DNA of 64,000 nt from Mesorhizobium loti CJ3sym (lineage in GTDB: Bacteria; Pseudomonadota; Alphaproteobacteria; Rhizobiales; Rhizobiaceae), in the NCBI RefSeq assembly GCF_000472785.1, contig NZ_AXAL01000007.1, forward strand, positions 62,001-126,000. The letters are read 5' to 3'. Positions 1 through 8,017 of this stretch are shown in pieces. A model generated the notes under the pieces. It was not told the origin of the DNA. It made no database searches and saw only the letters and a list, made by a program, of their open reading frames with translations. How positions within the stretch are numbered: the stretch's first letter is position 1; each line of letters starts with the position of its first letter. Position numbers and translations under genes: made by a program.

Positions 1-76
1 TCGACATCCCCAGGAAGGAGGTGATCGACAGCGCCATCCAGAACGCAGCCTTGGGGATCGAGGGGGTGGGTGCCAT
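1..76 (-). CDS. N-terminal fragment of a probable DMT/EamA-type membrane transporter (runs off the window)
   Basis: The first 76 bases read on the minus strand give an ATG at 76 and 25 uninterrupted codons leaving the window. The peptide starts with a short polar stretch (MAPTPSIPKAAF) and turns into a hydrophobic segment, as at the start of EamA-type drug/metabolite exporters, which begin almost directly with a membrane helix. There is no strong ribosome-binding site before the ATG. It would be transcribed divergently from the secreted protein at 256. With only 25 residues the family is a guess; that a membrane protein begins here is somewhat better supported. Confidence 0.4.
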   Translation of the reverse strand, partial: MAPTPSIPKAAFWMALSITSFLGMS

Positions 77-255
77 GGCGGATATCTCGCAGGCCGGGGC
101 TTTTGCCGCAATCGCTAGCCGATGTATTCTTCTGGGCCAGTTGTCGCGACCAGCTGGCGGTGTTGGCGGAACCTGATACCGGCACGGGCGTTGAGTCCCG
201 ACATTTTATCCTTGCTTTGCAAACCTGCCTTTCCAATATCGACAAGGAGAGTTTC

Positions 256-762
256 ATGAGACCATTCGCGCAAGTCGCGCTTGCTGGTTGCCTGGTGATG
301 GCCGCAGGCGCTGCTCATGCCGACGAGACCAAATTTCTCCAGTCGTTCAAGGGTAATTTCGCCGGCAAGGGCACAGTCCAGGTGACCACGGATGTGCCGA
401 ACGTCAGTGTTTCTTGCAGCTTCAAGTCGAACGCGACCTCAACCTCGCTCTCCCTTGATGGCAATTGCCGTGGTCTCGTTGTGGTGTCGCGGGCTATCAG
501 CGCCAATCTGAAGGTCACAGGGGCGAAGTACAGTGGCGTCTATGTCGGATCTCGCACCGGGCCGGCACAGCTGAATGGCAGCCGGTCGGGCAACGCGATC
601 AATCTCGGCATCCGCTGGGCGAAGGAGGTCAACGGTGATCGCAAGGCCAAGATGACGGTCGAGAAGCGAGGCGAGAACGGGATCCGGCTGACGGTCATCG
701 ATACCGATCCGAAAACTGGCAAGAGCGTGGTGACGAGCAGGATCGATCTGACGCGCGTCTAG
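256..762 (+). CDS. Small secreted/periplasmic protein of unknown function
   Basis: A 168-residue protein. The reading frame is open further upstream, but the start at 256 is chosen because AAGGAGA sits 6 bases before it and it opens directly into a classical signal peptide (MRPFAQVALAGCL..., cleavage probably after AAHA, about residue 23). The mature part is rich in Ser, Thr, Gly and Val with alternating hydrophobic residues, suggesting a beta-sandwich or small barrel, and carries one Cys pair (VSCSF and GNCRG). No enzymatic motif is visible. It is an isolated gene, divergent from the fragment at 1-76 and convergent with dinB. Similar short secreted proteins occur in rhizobia, but I do not recognise a named family. 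Confidence 0.75.
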   Translation: MRPFAQVALAGCLVMAAGAAHADETKFLQSFKGNFAGKGTVQVTTDVPNVSVSCSFKSNATSTSLSLDGNCRGLVVVSRAISANLKVTGAKYSGVYVGSRTGPAQLNGSRSGNAINLGIRWAKEVNGDRKAKMTVEKRGENGIRLTVIDTDPKTGKSVVTSRIDLTRV

Positions 763-781
763 CTCATCGCTGCATCCGGCA

Positions 782-2098
782 TCAGTCTTCCAGCGGCTCC
801 GATGGGTGGGCATCGCGGCCCCTGCCGAACGTATAGCCAGTCTCCACCGCCTTGCGGCCAAACTTGTCGCGCAGCGCATCGATGGCACCTTCGGCCATGG
901 CGCGCTTGCGCGACTGGACGTCGACCAGATCCGGCGGATCGGCCTTGTCGTCGTCCGAGAGATCGCTGACGCCGATGCCGAGCAATCGAAATTTCGTCCC
1001 GTCGGTTTCTTTGCGCAGAAGCTCCACCCCGGTCTGAAAGATACGGTCCGCGAGTCGGGTCGGGTCGCCGAGTTGGCGGTTGCGCGTGCGCAGCTTGAAA
1101 TCCTGGGTCTTGAGCTTCAGCACCACGGTGCGCCCGGCAATGCCTGACTTCTTCAACCGCGCCGAGACCTTTTCTGACAGGCCCCTCAGCACCGCGACCA
1201 GCTCTTCCAGCGACGCGATGTCGGTGTCGAAGGTGGTTTCGGCCGATACGCTCTTGGCATCCTGGTCGGGGTCGACACGGCGAGCATCCTCGCCACGCGA
1301 AAGCCGGTAGAGCCGGTCGCCCATCACGCCGTAGCGGCGCATCAGGTCGCCACGCTCCATCTTATGAAGCTGGCCAATGGTGCGGATGCCGTCGCGCTCC
1401 AGCGTGGCGTTGAACGCCTTGCCGACGCCCCAGATCATGGTCACCGGCTGCTCGGCCAGGAAACCGACCGCCTCGGCCTCGCCAATGACCGAAAAGCCGC
1501 GCGGCTTGCGGAAGTCCGAAGCGATCTTGGCGAGGAATTTGCAATAGGAAAGCCCGGCCGAAACGGTGATGCCGATCTCCTTCTCTACCGCCTGTGCAAA
1601 GCGCGCCAGCACCACCGCCGGCGGCAGGCCGTGCAGCCGCTCGGTACCGGCGAGGTCGAGAAATGCCTCGTCGATCGACAATGGCTCGACCAGCGGCGTC
1701 AGCGCCTGCATCATGGCGCGCACCTCGCGGCCGACGCGCACGTATTTTTCCATGTTGGGTGGGATCACGACCGCCTCGGGGCAGGCCTCGAGCGCCTTGA
1801 ACATCGGCATGGCCGAGCGCACGCCGCGGATGCGGGCGATGTAACATGCCGTGGAGACCACCCCGCGCTTGCCACCGCCAATGATCAGCGGCTTGTCCTT
1901 GAGCGCCGGGTTGTCGCGCTTTTCGATCGCCGCGTAGAAAGCGTCGCAATCGATATGGGCCAGATGCAGCCGGTAGAGCTCGGGATGGCGGGCAAGGCGA
2001 GGGCTGCCGCAGCGCTCGCAGCGGCGCGTTTCACCGCGCTGAAACGTCAGGCAGTCGCGGCAAAAACCGTGATCGGGATTGTTGACAGGGGCCGCCAT
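782..2098 (-). CDS. dinB: DNA polymerase IV (Y-family translesion polymerase) with N-terminal zinc ribbon
   Basis: A distributive, error-prone Y-family polymerase that copies damaged DNA. About 438 residues. Catalytic carboxylates are in HIDCDAFYA (Asp) and SIDEAFLDL (Asp-Glu), followed by the fingers, the helix-hairpin-helix region (IWGVGKAF) and the little-finger domain. Before the catalytic core lies an extension of about 45 residues with CRDC and CERC pairs, a probable zinc ribbon absent from E. coli DinB (351 residues). Start choice: an in-frame ATG at 2110 lies inside a LexA-box-like element (2104-2118), so I prefer the ATG at 2098; neither has a good Shine-Dalgarno. No beta-clamp motif could be confirmed by eye at the C terminus. 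Divergent from the acetyltransferase at 2177; SOS control is likely. Confidence 0.93.
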   Translation of the reverse strand: MAAPVNNPDHGFCRDCLTFQRGETRRCERCGSPRLARHPELYRLHLAHIDCDAFYAAIEKRDNPALKDKPLIIGGGKRGVVSTACYIARIRGVRSAMPMFKALEACPEAVVIPPNMEKYVRVGREVRAMMQALTPLVEPLSIDEAFLDLAGTERLHGLPPAVVLARFAQAVEKEIGITVSAGLSYCKFLAKIASDFRKPRGFSVIGEAEAVGFLAEQPVTMIWGVGKAFNATLERDGIRTIGQLHKMERGDLMRRYGVMGDRLYRLSRGEDARRVDPDQDAKSVSAETTFDTDIASLEELVAVLRGLSEKVSARLKKSGIAGRTVVLKLKTQDFKLRTRNRQLGDPTRLADRIFQTGVELLRKETDGTKFRLLGIGVSDLSDDDKADPPDLVDVQSRKRAMAEGAIDALRDKFGRKAVETGYTFGRGRDAHPSEPLED

Positions 2099-2103
2099 CG
2101 CTG

Positions 2104-2118
2104 CGAACATAAAGAGAA
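2104..2118. promoter_or_regulatory. LexA (SOS) box, GAAC-N7-GAAC, at the dinB start
   Basis: The sequence GAAC-ATAAAGA-GAAC matches the direct-repeat SOS box established for alphaproteobacterial LexA (GTTC-N7-GTTC on the other strand) with no mismatch. It lies 6 bases upstream of the chosen dinB start and 59 bases upstream of the divergent acetyltransferase, so it could control either or both. Its overlap with an alternative dinB ATG at 2110 suggests that transcription starts within or just after the box. Confidence 0.7.
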
Positions 2119-2176
2119 CAAACGCAATGGTACGACAGTGCAAGGCCAGCGACAAGCTTGGCCTGGGGAGAACCGC

Positions 2177-2764
2177 ATGAGCACGACGATAGTGCCGCTG
2201 GCGCCTGAGCTCTGGCCTGAATTCGAGGACCTTTTTGGCAAGCAGGGCGCCTGCTACGGCTGTTGGTGCACGCATTTCCGACTGGCGCCGGCGGCGCGGC
2301 GCGAGAGCAGCCGCGAACGCAACAAGGACCATATCAAGGCGCGTATCGAAGCAGGCCCGCCGCCCGGCGTGCTGGCGTTCGAGGATGGCAGTGCGGTCGG
2401 CTGGATGCAGATCGGGCCCCGCGCCGACGTGCCCGAATGGAACAACAAGGGCAGGGGCTCGGCACCGATCGATCCCGCCGACGCTTCCGATCCGGCCGTG
2501 TGGGCGATCTCGTGCTTTTTCATCCGCGCCAAGGCGCGCGGCCGGGGCATCACGCATCGCCTCGTGGAAGGGGGCATCGATTTCGCCCGCCAGAATGGGG
2601 CACGGCTTGTCGAGGCCTGCCCGATCGACCTGTCGCGCGATTCGCGTTCGATCGGCCTGTTTGTCGGCTCATCGCAGGTTTTCGAGAAGGCCGGTTTCGA
2701 AAGGCTTGTGGAACGCAAGGCCGGCCGGCCGCTGATGCGGCTGATGCTGGAACCGGGTGCCTGA
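2177..2764 (+). CDS. GNAT-family N-acetyltransferase
   Basis: A 195-residue protein with a GNAT-like fold: the acetyl-CoA-binding segment is represented by [24 protein letters not shown] (RxxGxG/A pattern RGRGIT), followed by a late beta strand and the [10 protein letters not shown] motif typical of the C-terminal half. The N terminus has a Cys-rich patch ([11 protein letters not shown]) seen in a subgroup of these proteins annotated simply as GNAT. GGGGAG lies 9 bases before the ATG. It is divergent from dinB with only 78 bases between the start codons, so it may share the SOS-box region. The substrate cannot be told from sequence. Confidence 0.8.
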   Translation: MSTTIVPLAPELWPEFEDLFGKQGACYGCWCTHFRLAPAARRESSRERNKDHIKARIEAGPPPGVLAFEDGSAVGWMQIGPRADVPEWNNKGRGSAPIDPADASDPAVWAISCFFIRAKARGRGITHRLVEGGIDFARQNGARLVEACPIDLSRDSRSIGLFVGSSQVFEKAGFERLVERKAGRPLMRLMLEPGA

Positions 2765-2848
2765 ACATCATCGTCTTGCAGTTGTGATGGTATTTCCCTA
2801 CCAGAAGGATGAGACAATTTTTGCCTTTCGACCAAACGGAGAATCCTC

Positions 2849-4414
2849 GTGAACCGTATGTTGCCAGTTGCCTTTACCGCGCTTCTGCTCAGCGCGCCCG
2901 CTTTCGGCCAGAGCGTCGACAGCCAGGGTGCGAAGCAATTGTCCGATGACCTGTCCCGCTATGTCGGCAAACAGGCGCTCGACAAGGGCATCCTGAAGGT
3001 TTCGGCCGAAGGCGACGCCTACAAGATCGTCTTCGATTTCAAGGCGCTGGCCGCGACCTTCCCCGATCAGAAGCTGGGGAAATTCGACTTTGCCCCCTAC
3101 GCCTTGCTGGTCAAGCCGCGCAGTGACGGGACCTGGGATGTCTCGATGGACTTCTCGCAAAGCGCGTCCTTCGAGTTCAATGGGCCGGAGGGGCTGCAAA
3201 GCACGCAGTTTTCGATCAAGGACGGCAAGGGATCCGGCGTCTACGACCCAAAGCTGGCGGCCTTCATCAGCGGCGCCAGTTCGATCGCCGGCATGACGAT
3301 GGCTTCCAAGGATGGCAAGCAGCAGATCGAAGCGAGCGCTGGTGCCGGCACCGCGACAATCGCTGCCACGAAAGCCGCCAATGGCGGTGTTGATTTCACC
3401 ACGTCGCAGAAAGTCTTGAATTTCGTCGAAGCGGTAAAATTCAATGATCCCGAGAACGGGCTGAATTTTCCAGTCACAGTGAAGTCGCCGGAATTGTCGG
3501 TGGAAGCCAGCGGCAAGGGCGTGCAGACCAAACCGTTGCTCGACCTCCTGGCATTTGCCGTGGCCAATGAGGACGAGAAAACGCTGAAGGCAAACCAGGC
3601 GCAGCTGAAGTCGCTTCTGCTCGCCGCGCTTCCGGTATGGGAGCGCATCGAAGGTACCTATGGCTTCAAGGATTTCGCCGTCGACAGCCCGATCGGCACG
3701 TTCGGGGCGACGCAGCTCAGCACTTCGTTCGGTACCGACGGCGTCTCTCAGAGCGGCAAGATCACCTATGGCATCAAGGCGTCGGGGCTGACCGTGCCGC
3801 AGCAGCTTCTGCCGAGCTGGAGCGTGGCACTGCTGCCCACCGACATCGACCTGAACTTCGGCGGCGCCAATATCGATCTCGACAGCATGGCGAAGAAGGC
3901 GATCGAAACCTTTGATCTCAATCAGGATCCGCCGCTGTCGGCCGAGTTCGGCGACCAGCTCAAAGCCGACTTCCTGGCCAAGGCGCCGAAGGTCGTTGTC
4001 GGCCACAGCACGATCAAGAACAAGGACATGGAGATCGCGCTGGAAGGCGAGATGACAAGCTTCAGCGAGAAGCCCGATGCAAATCTGACCGTCGATGTCG
4101 CCGGCTTCGACAAGATCATGGCGCATCTGCAGGACGCTGCAAAGGCGGAGCCGGAGTTGGGGCAGTATGTGCCTGTCGCTCTCATGGCCAAGGGTTTTGC
4201 CAAGACGCTGCCGGACGGCCGGCTGGAATGGGCTGTCAGCACCAAGGCTGATGGCTCGGTCACCGTCAATGGCGTCATGCTGAAGGCCGCCGATCCGGCG
4301 GTGGACGACAGCGTCAACGGTGGTGACAACGGGGACGCTGGCGGCGGCGCCAATAGCGGTAGCGACAATGGCGGCGGCGACAACGGTGGGGCCGGCGCTA
4401 AGCTGAGCCCTTGA
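2849..4414 (+). CDS. Large secreted protein of unknown function with Gly/Asn/Asp-rich tail
   Basis: A 521-residue protein with an N-terminal signal peptide (MNRMLPVAFTALLLSAPAFG, cleavage near residue 20). The start is a GTG at 2849 with GGAG 7 bases upstream; an ATG at 2858 is possible. The mature protein is a repetitive series of beta-strand-like segments separated by polar turns, without cysteines or catalytic motifs, and is compatible with an extracytoplasmic lipid- or polymer-binding protein of the type annotated DUF945/DUF2125-like in proteobacteria (my resemblance judgement only). The last ~30 residues are almost entirely Gly, Asn, Asp, Ser and Ala, a low-complexity tail. It stands alone, convergent with the HAD gene, with a palindromic repeat between them. 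Confidence 0.75.
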   Translation: MNRMLPVAFTALLLSAPAFGQSVDSQGAKQLSDDLSRYVGKQALDKGILKVSAEGDAYKIVFDFKALAATFPDQKLGKFDFAPYALLVKPRSDGTWDVSMDFSQSASFEFNGPEGLQSTQFSIKDGKGSGVYDPKLAAFISGASSIAGMTMASKDGKQQIEASAGAGTATIAATKAANGGVDFTTSQKVLNFVEAVKFNDPENGLNFPVTVKSPELSVEASGKGVQTKPLLDLLAFAVANEDEKTLKANQAQLKSLLLAALPVWERIEGTYGFKDFAVDSPIGTFGATQLSTSFGTDGVSQSGKITYGIKASGLTVPQQLLPSWSVALLPTDIDLNFGGANIDLDSMAKKAIETFDLNQDPPLSAEFGDQLKADFLAKAPKVVVGHSTIKNKDMEIALEGEMTSFSEKPDANLTVDVAGFDKIMAHLQDAAKAEPELGQYVPVALMAKGFAKTLPDGRLEWAVSTKADGSVTVNGVMLKAADPAVDDSVNGGDNGDAGGGANSGSDNGGGDNGGAGAKLSP

Positions 4415-4428
4415 GGGTTCGGCTCTCA

Positions 4429-4489
4429 AGCAATTCCCAAGGGAAAGCGCCATGCGCTTTTCCCGCTTCACACTTTTCCTGGAATTGCT
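4429..4489. repeat. Intergenic palindromic repeat (AGCAATTCC...GGAATTGCT), copy 1
   Basis: Outer arms AGCAATTCC (4429-4437) and GGAATTGCT (4481-4489) are perfect inverted repeats and enclose a second hairpin (GGGAAAGCGC / GCGCTTTtCCC, 4441-4464). The right side, TTCACACTTTTCCTGGAATTGC, occurs again near 19945-19968. Such elements are scattered in rhizobial genomes. This copy directly follows the stop codon of the HAD gene on the minus strand and separates two convergent genes, so it may end or stabilise transcripts. Confidence 0.75.
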
Positions 4490-4495
4490 CGACGT

Positions 4496-5149
4496 TCAGA
4501 GCCCCAGCGCGGCCACGATCTTCGGCGCGGCTTCGTGCCAGTCCTGGACGACGATGATATCGTCCGGGACCGCCGGCAGGAACGCGCGCAGCGAATTGTC
4601 GGCCATCAGGTGGAAAAGATTGGCGTCGCCGACCGATTCCCGGACCGACGCCAGATTGTGCGGCTGATCGTCGACGAAGACCACCGGCCTGCCGCTCTCG
4701 CCGCGCAGCCTGGCGACCGCCGGTCCCTTGGCCATTTCCGTGGTCAGCAGCGGATATTTCAGCCCCAGGGCATCGAGATGCGCGCGACGGACGCCACGAT
4801 GCCTGTGCGGCATGGCCGTCAGCAATATGATTTCCGCGCGGTCGCCAAGCCTTGCCAGGGCTTCCGCTGCGCCGTCGGTGATGCTTTGCCAATCGGCTTG
4901 CGCGTCGAAGAAATCGCCTAGCAAAGTCGTGACTTCGGGCTGTTCGATCAGGCGGCCGCTGGCCGTTTCGGCGATGTTGCCGGTCAGCCGGAAGGACGCC
5001 AGCGTCAGGCCGTACCCGCGCGACTTCAGGAAATGCGGGAAGGGGCGGATGAACTCGAGCACCACGTCGTCGACGTCAAGCACCAGCAAGGGCCGGTCGT
5101 CGGCCGAAAGTTCCTCGATCTGGCGCAAGGTTTCTGGATCATCGCTCAT
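4496..5149 (-). CDS. HAD-superfamily hydrolase
   Basis: A 217-residue haloacid-dehalogenase-type phosphatase. Motif I is VLDVDDVV with the nucleophile/acid pair Asp25 and Asp27; motif II is LLTAMPH (Thr); motif IV is the VFVDDQPHN acidic pair, and a Lys lies before it in TEMAKGPAVARL. There is no signal peptide, so it is cytoplasmic. Its start codon overlaps the stop codon of the DUF3572 gene by 4 bases (ATGA, 5146-5149), so the two are very probably translationally coupled. The substrate is unknown; proteins of this kind next to divK-pleD are common in rhizobia. A palindromic repeat follows the stop. Confidence 0.85.
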   Translation of the reverse strand: MSDDPETLRQIEELSADDRPLLVLDVDDVVLEFIRPFPHFLKSRGYGLTLASFRLTGNIAETASGRLIEQPEVTTLLGDFFDAQADWQSITDGAAEALARLGDRAEIILLTAMPHRHRGVRRAHLDALGLKYPLLTTEMAKGPAVARLRGESGRPVVFVDDQPHNLASVRESVGDANLFHLMADNSLRAFLPAVPDDIIVVQDWHEAAPKIVAALGL

Positions 5150-5445
5150 ATGGAATGCTCATGGTTGTCGTCGCCGAGCGGCAGTGCGCGCAACGCCTTG
5201 CCGACGGCTGCCGGCGGCGTGCCGGTTTCCTCGGCAAAGCGCATCAGGGTCGGCTCGTGGGCGAGAATGAACTGCAGCACGCCGGCCAGAAAACCCGGCT
5301 CGCCGGCGGCCTTGCGGATCGAATGCGCCTCTATTCCGGTGATCGCCAGAAAACGCGGCAACAGCTCCGGATCGGAGGCGACAAAGCCCAGCGCCTTCAC
5401 GGCAATGGTTTCCGCCTCTTCGCGCATTGACGTCGCGTTTGCCAT
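5146..5445 (-). CDS. DUF3572 family protein
   Basis: A 99-residue all-helical cytoplasmic protein without known function. The core ([21 protein letters not shown]... [26 protein letters not shown]) is the DUF3572 pattern found beside divK in many Hyphomicrobiales. The frame is open upstream to 5508, but the ATG at 5445 ([12 protein letters not shown]) gives the usual length. It ends in a 4-base overlap with the HAD gene and is divergent from divK, with 249 bases between the starts. Confidence 0.85.
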   Translation of the reverse strand: MANATSMREEAETIAVKALGFVASDPELLPRFLAITGIEAHSIRKAAGEPGFLAGVLQFILAHEPTLMRFAEETGTPPAAVGKALRALPLGDDNHEHSI

Positions 5446-5694
5446 CACTACCTTTGGTATGTGGAAATGAGTCTCTTCCGCATTAATGGCAAGAATTGCT
5501 TGCGGCAAGCCTCTACAGCGCGGGCGCGCCTATTGGACGCGCAGGCAGGCGAGATGGAATTCGTGCTGCCTTGCAGCCCGAGGGTTTCCGTTTCGTCAAT
5601 CATATTGCCGTATAGTGAAGCAGGGTTTGGTGCGTTCAACGAAGGGCGCATGACGGCCACCTTCGAGCGGAAGGACGGCCGGGACGGGATGTCG

Positions 5695-6066
5695 ATGCCG
5701 AAGAAGGTCATGATCGTCGAGGACAATGAGCTCAACATGAAGCTCTTTCGGGACCTCATCGAAGCAAGCGGCTACGAGACAGTGCGCACCCGCAACGGTC
5801 TGGAGGCGCTCGACCTGGCGCGAAAGCACCGTCCGGATCTCATCTTGATGGACATCCAGTTGCCAGAAGTGTCGGGGCTGGAAGTGACCAAATGGCTGAA
5901 GGAGGACGACGATCTGCACGTCATCCCGGTCATCGCGGTGACCGCTTTTGCCATGAAGGGCGACGAGGAACGCATCCGCCAGGGTGGCTGCGAGGCCTAT
6001 ATTTCGAAGCCGATCTCGGTGCCGCGTTTCATCGAAACCATCAAATCCTACCTGGGGGATGCCTGA
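5695..6066 (+). CDS. divK: Single-domain response regulator DivK
   Basis: A 123-residue stand-alone receiver domain. Acidic pocket Glu9/Asp10, phosphoacceptor Asp53 (LILMDIQLP), the conserved Thr/Ser (AVTAFAM) and Lys (YISKPI) are all present. In Caulobacter and rhizobia DivK relays phosphate through DivJ and PleC and controls the CtrA pathway, setting cell polarity and division. The ATG at 5695 ([16 protein letters not shown]) fits known DivK starts; an ATG two codons earlier (5689) is possible. GGGACGGG lies just upstream. pleD follows 33 bases downstream in the same direction, the usual operon order. Confidence 0.95.
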   Translation: MPKKVMIVEDNELNMKLFRDLIEASGYETVRTRNGLEALDLARKHRPDLILMDIQLPEVSGLEVTKWLKEDDDLHVIPVIAVTAFAMKGDEERIRQGGCEAYISKPISVPRFIETIKSYLGDA

Positions 6067-6099
6067 TGTGCCTTTCCAGCCGAGCCGGAGCCTTGTGAA

Positions 6100-7473
6100 A
6101 TGACCGCGCGGATCCTCGTCGTCGACGACATCCCTGCCAATGTCAGGCTGCTGGAAGTCCGGCTGCTGGCTGAATATTTCGAGGTGTTGACGGCCAGCAA
6201 CGGGCCTGACGCCATCGAGACCTGCGAGAACGGCAAGGTCGATGTCGTGCTGCTCGACGTGATGATGCCCGACATGGACGGGTTCGAGGTCTGCCGCAGG
6301 CTGAAGAGCGACCCGGCGACAGCGCATATTCCGGTGGTGATGATCACCGCGCTTGACCAGGTGTCCGACCGCGTGCGCGGGCTGGAGGCGGGTGCCGACG
6401 ATTTCCTGACCAAGCCGGTCAACGACCTGCAACTGATGACGCGCGTGAAGAGCCTGGTCCGGCTGAAGTCGTTGACCGACGAATTGCGGCTTCGGGCTTC
6501 GACAACGCGCAACATCGGCATCGAAGAACTGCTCAGCCGCAATTACGCGTCGGAAGACACGATGCCGAAAGTGCTGCTGATCGACGAACGCAAATCGTCC
6601 GTCGAGCGCATTCAGAAAATGTTGCGTGATCGCGCCGACCTCGACGTCACCGGCGACCCGCATGCCGGGTTCTTCCAGGCGGCCGAGACATCCTACGAGT
6701 GCGTGATGATCTCGACAGCCTTTGCCGATTTCGATCCGCTCCGGCTCTGCTCGCAATTGCGCTCGTTGGACCGCACCCGTTTCGTGCCGATCATCCTTTT
6801 GGCGGAAGAGGGCGAGGAGGAGCGCATCATCCGCGGCCTCGAACTCGGCATCAACGACTATCTGATGCGGCCGATCGACCAGCAGGAACTCACCGCACGG
6901 CTGCGCACCCAGGTGCGCCGCAAGCGCTATAACGACCAGCTGCGCGCCAGCGTCACCCAGACCATCGAAATGGCGGTGACCGACGGCCTGACCGGCCTGC
7001 ACAACCGCCGCTATCTCGACAGCCATCTGCAGACGCTGTTCGACCGCGCTGTCGCGCGGCGCCGGCCGCTGTCGGTGATGATCACTGATCTCGACCGCTT
7101 CAAGTCGATCAATGACGCGCACGGCCATGATGGCGGCGACGAGGTGCTGCGGGAATTCGCTCGGCGGCTGCGCAAGAATGTCAGGGGTATCGACCTTGCC
7201 TGCCGGTTCGGCGGTGAGGAGTTTGTGGTGGTGATGCCGGATACAGATGGCGTGGTGGCCGAAAAAGTGGCCGAACGCATCCGTGCCGAAATCGCCCAAA
7301 TGCCGTTTGCCATCGGTGCAGACGGCAAGACGATCGAGGTCACGGTCAGCGTTGGCGTGTCGTCGGTGCTGAAGGGCGTTGATACCGTGGCCGCGCTGAT
7401 GAAGCGCGCGGATCTTGCGCTTTACGAAGCCAAGAGCGGCGGCCGCAACCGTGTCGTTGCCAAGGCGGCATGA
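6100..7473 (+). CDS. pleD: Diguanylate cyclase response regulator PleD
   Basis: A 457-residue protein with the PleD architecture. The first receiver domain carries phosphoacceptor Asp53 (VVLLDVMMPD). A second, degenerate receiver (about residues 155-280) lacks a good acceptor and acts as a dimerisation adaptor in the family. The GGDEF domain has its active-site GGEEF at about residues 371-375 and an intact inhibitory site RGID at 362-365, five residues before it, so product inhibition by c-di-GMP is expected. Phosphorylated PleD dimerises and makes c-di-GMP at the cell pole, governing the motile-to-sessile switch. It is co-oriented with divK, 33 bases apart. Confidence 0.96.
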   Translation: MTARILVVDDIPANVRLLEVRLLAEYFEVLTASNGPDAIETCENGKVDVVLLDVMMPDMDGFEVCRRLKSDPATAHIPVVMITALDQVSDRVRGLEAGADDFLTKPVNDLQLMTRVKSLVRLKSLTDELRLRASTTRNIGIEELLSRNYASEDTMPKVLLIDERKSSVERIQKMLRDRADLDVTGDPHAGFFQAAETSYECVMISTAFADFDPLRLCSQLRSLDRTRFVPIILLAEEGEEERIIRGLELGINDYLMRPIDQQELTARLRTQVRRKRYNDQLRASVTQTIEMAVTDGLTGLHNRRYLDSHLQTLFDRAVARRRPLSVMITDLDRFKSINDAHGHDGGDEVLREFARRLRKNVRGIDLACRFGGEEFVVVMPDTDGVVAEKVAERIRAEIAQMPFAIGADGKTIEVTVSVGVSSVLKGVDTVAALMKRADLALYEAKSGGRNRVVAKAA

Positions 7474-7636
7474 CCGCCCAGGCTGGATTGTCCAGTCAAC
7501 CCGACAGGGTTACCCGTTTACCTTAATCCAAGCGATTCGCGAGCGTTGGTTAAGAAACTGTTGATTTTCATAAGCTCTTGCGCAAATGTGCAGGCCAAGA
7601 CGAAGCCGGCACGAGGGTAGATAGCCGGCTCGATCC

Positions 7637-7711
7637 CTAGAAATACCCCATGATGCTCAGGTCCGCCGCATCTCCTGGGTCCGTGGGGTCGGCCGGCCGG
7701 CGCTGGCACAT
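7637..7711 (-). CDS. Possible 24-residue small protein
   Basis: An ORF with ATG at 7711 preceded by GAGGAGG at a spacing of about 6 bases, unusually good for this genome. The peptide is MCQRRPADPTDPGDAADLSI followed by MGYF, hydrophilic, with one Cys and no membrane segment. No homology is recognised. The strong ribosome-binding site is the only support, and the same region could be an RNA transcribed on the plus strand, so this is tentative. Confidence 0.25.
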   Translation of the reverse strand: MCQRRPADPTDPGDAADLSIMGYF

Positions 7712-7784
7712 AGTGGCCTCCTCGTACCGCTGCCAAACGCCGACCGGCCCCCTTTTGTCCGACGAGACATCAGGATTCTGAACC

Positions 7785-7811
7785 AAGCCCCGGAAGTGCC
7801 GGGGCTTTTTT
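7785..7811 (+). terminator. Rho-independent terminator without an obvious upstream gene
   Basis: A perfect 9-bp stem AAGCCCCGG / CCGGGGCTT with loop AAGTG, running into TTTT (TTTTTT counted from the stem end). The T-run is on the plus strand only. The nearest plus-strand gene, pleD, ends 312 bases upstream, so this either ends a long pleD trailer or a small RNA transcribed from about 7600-7700. Confidence 0.75.
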
Positions 7812-8017
7812 GTGCGCGAAGTCCAGTAGCGCTTCCTGAACTGTGACAGCTGCATATGCGTTGCTGCCGCGCACGCAGTGACTCTTATTGCCGTACAGGG
7901 GAACGGGGGCATCTACCCCCTCCGTATCATACATATGGCGCACAAGGGGCTTGCGGCAAGACCCGGTTGTTCCCGTAAAACCGCGGCCCCAAGCCAGCGG
8001 AAACGGGAGTGACGAGA

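Larger units (their letters stand above)
7474..8017. other. 544-base intergenic region downstream of pleD
   Basis: This stretch contains no long credible gene. It holds a near-palindrome around 7520-7555 (CTTAATCCAAGCG / GCGTTGGTTAAG), a TTAA-N7-TTGA sequence resembling a one-mismatch CtrA site (about 7551-7565), a 24-codon minus-strand ORF (7637-7711), a plus-strand terminator hairpin (7785-7811) with no obvious gene in front of it, and a GGGGG/CCCCC inverted repeat near 7912 ahead of the monooxygenase. It marks the left edge of the accessory block. Confidence 0.5.

Noticed and set aside
1362-1949. 195-codon minus-strand frame inside dinB
   Set aside because: It is in a different frame of the well-supported dinB coding sequence, Arg/Ala/Gly-rich and without motifs or start signal; a GC-rich shadow.
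2798-4471. 557-codon minus-strand frame antisense to the secreted protein
   Set aside because: Antisense open frames are common in GC-rich genes; the plus-strand product has a signal peptide, RBS and consistent codon use, while this one has none.
7551-7565. CtrA site TTAA-N7-TTGA downstream of pleD
   Set aside because: One mismatch to TTAA-N7-TTAA and not positioned at a promoter of a recognised gene; too likely by chance to list as a site.
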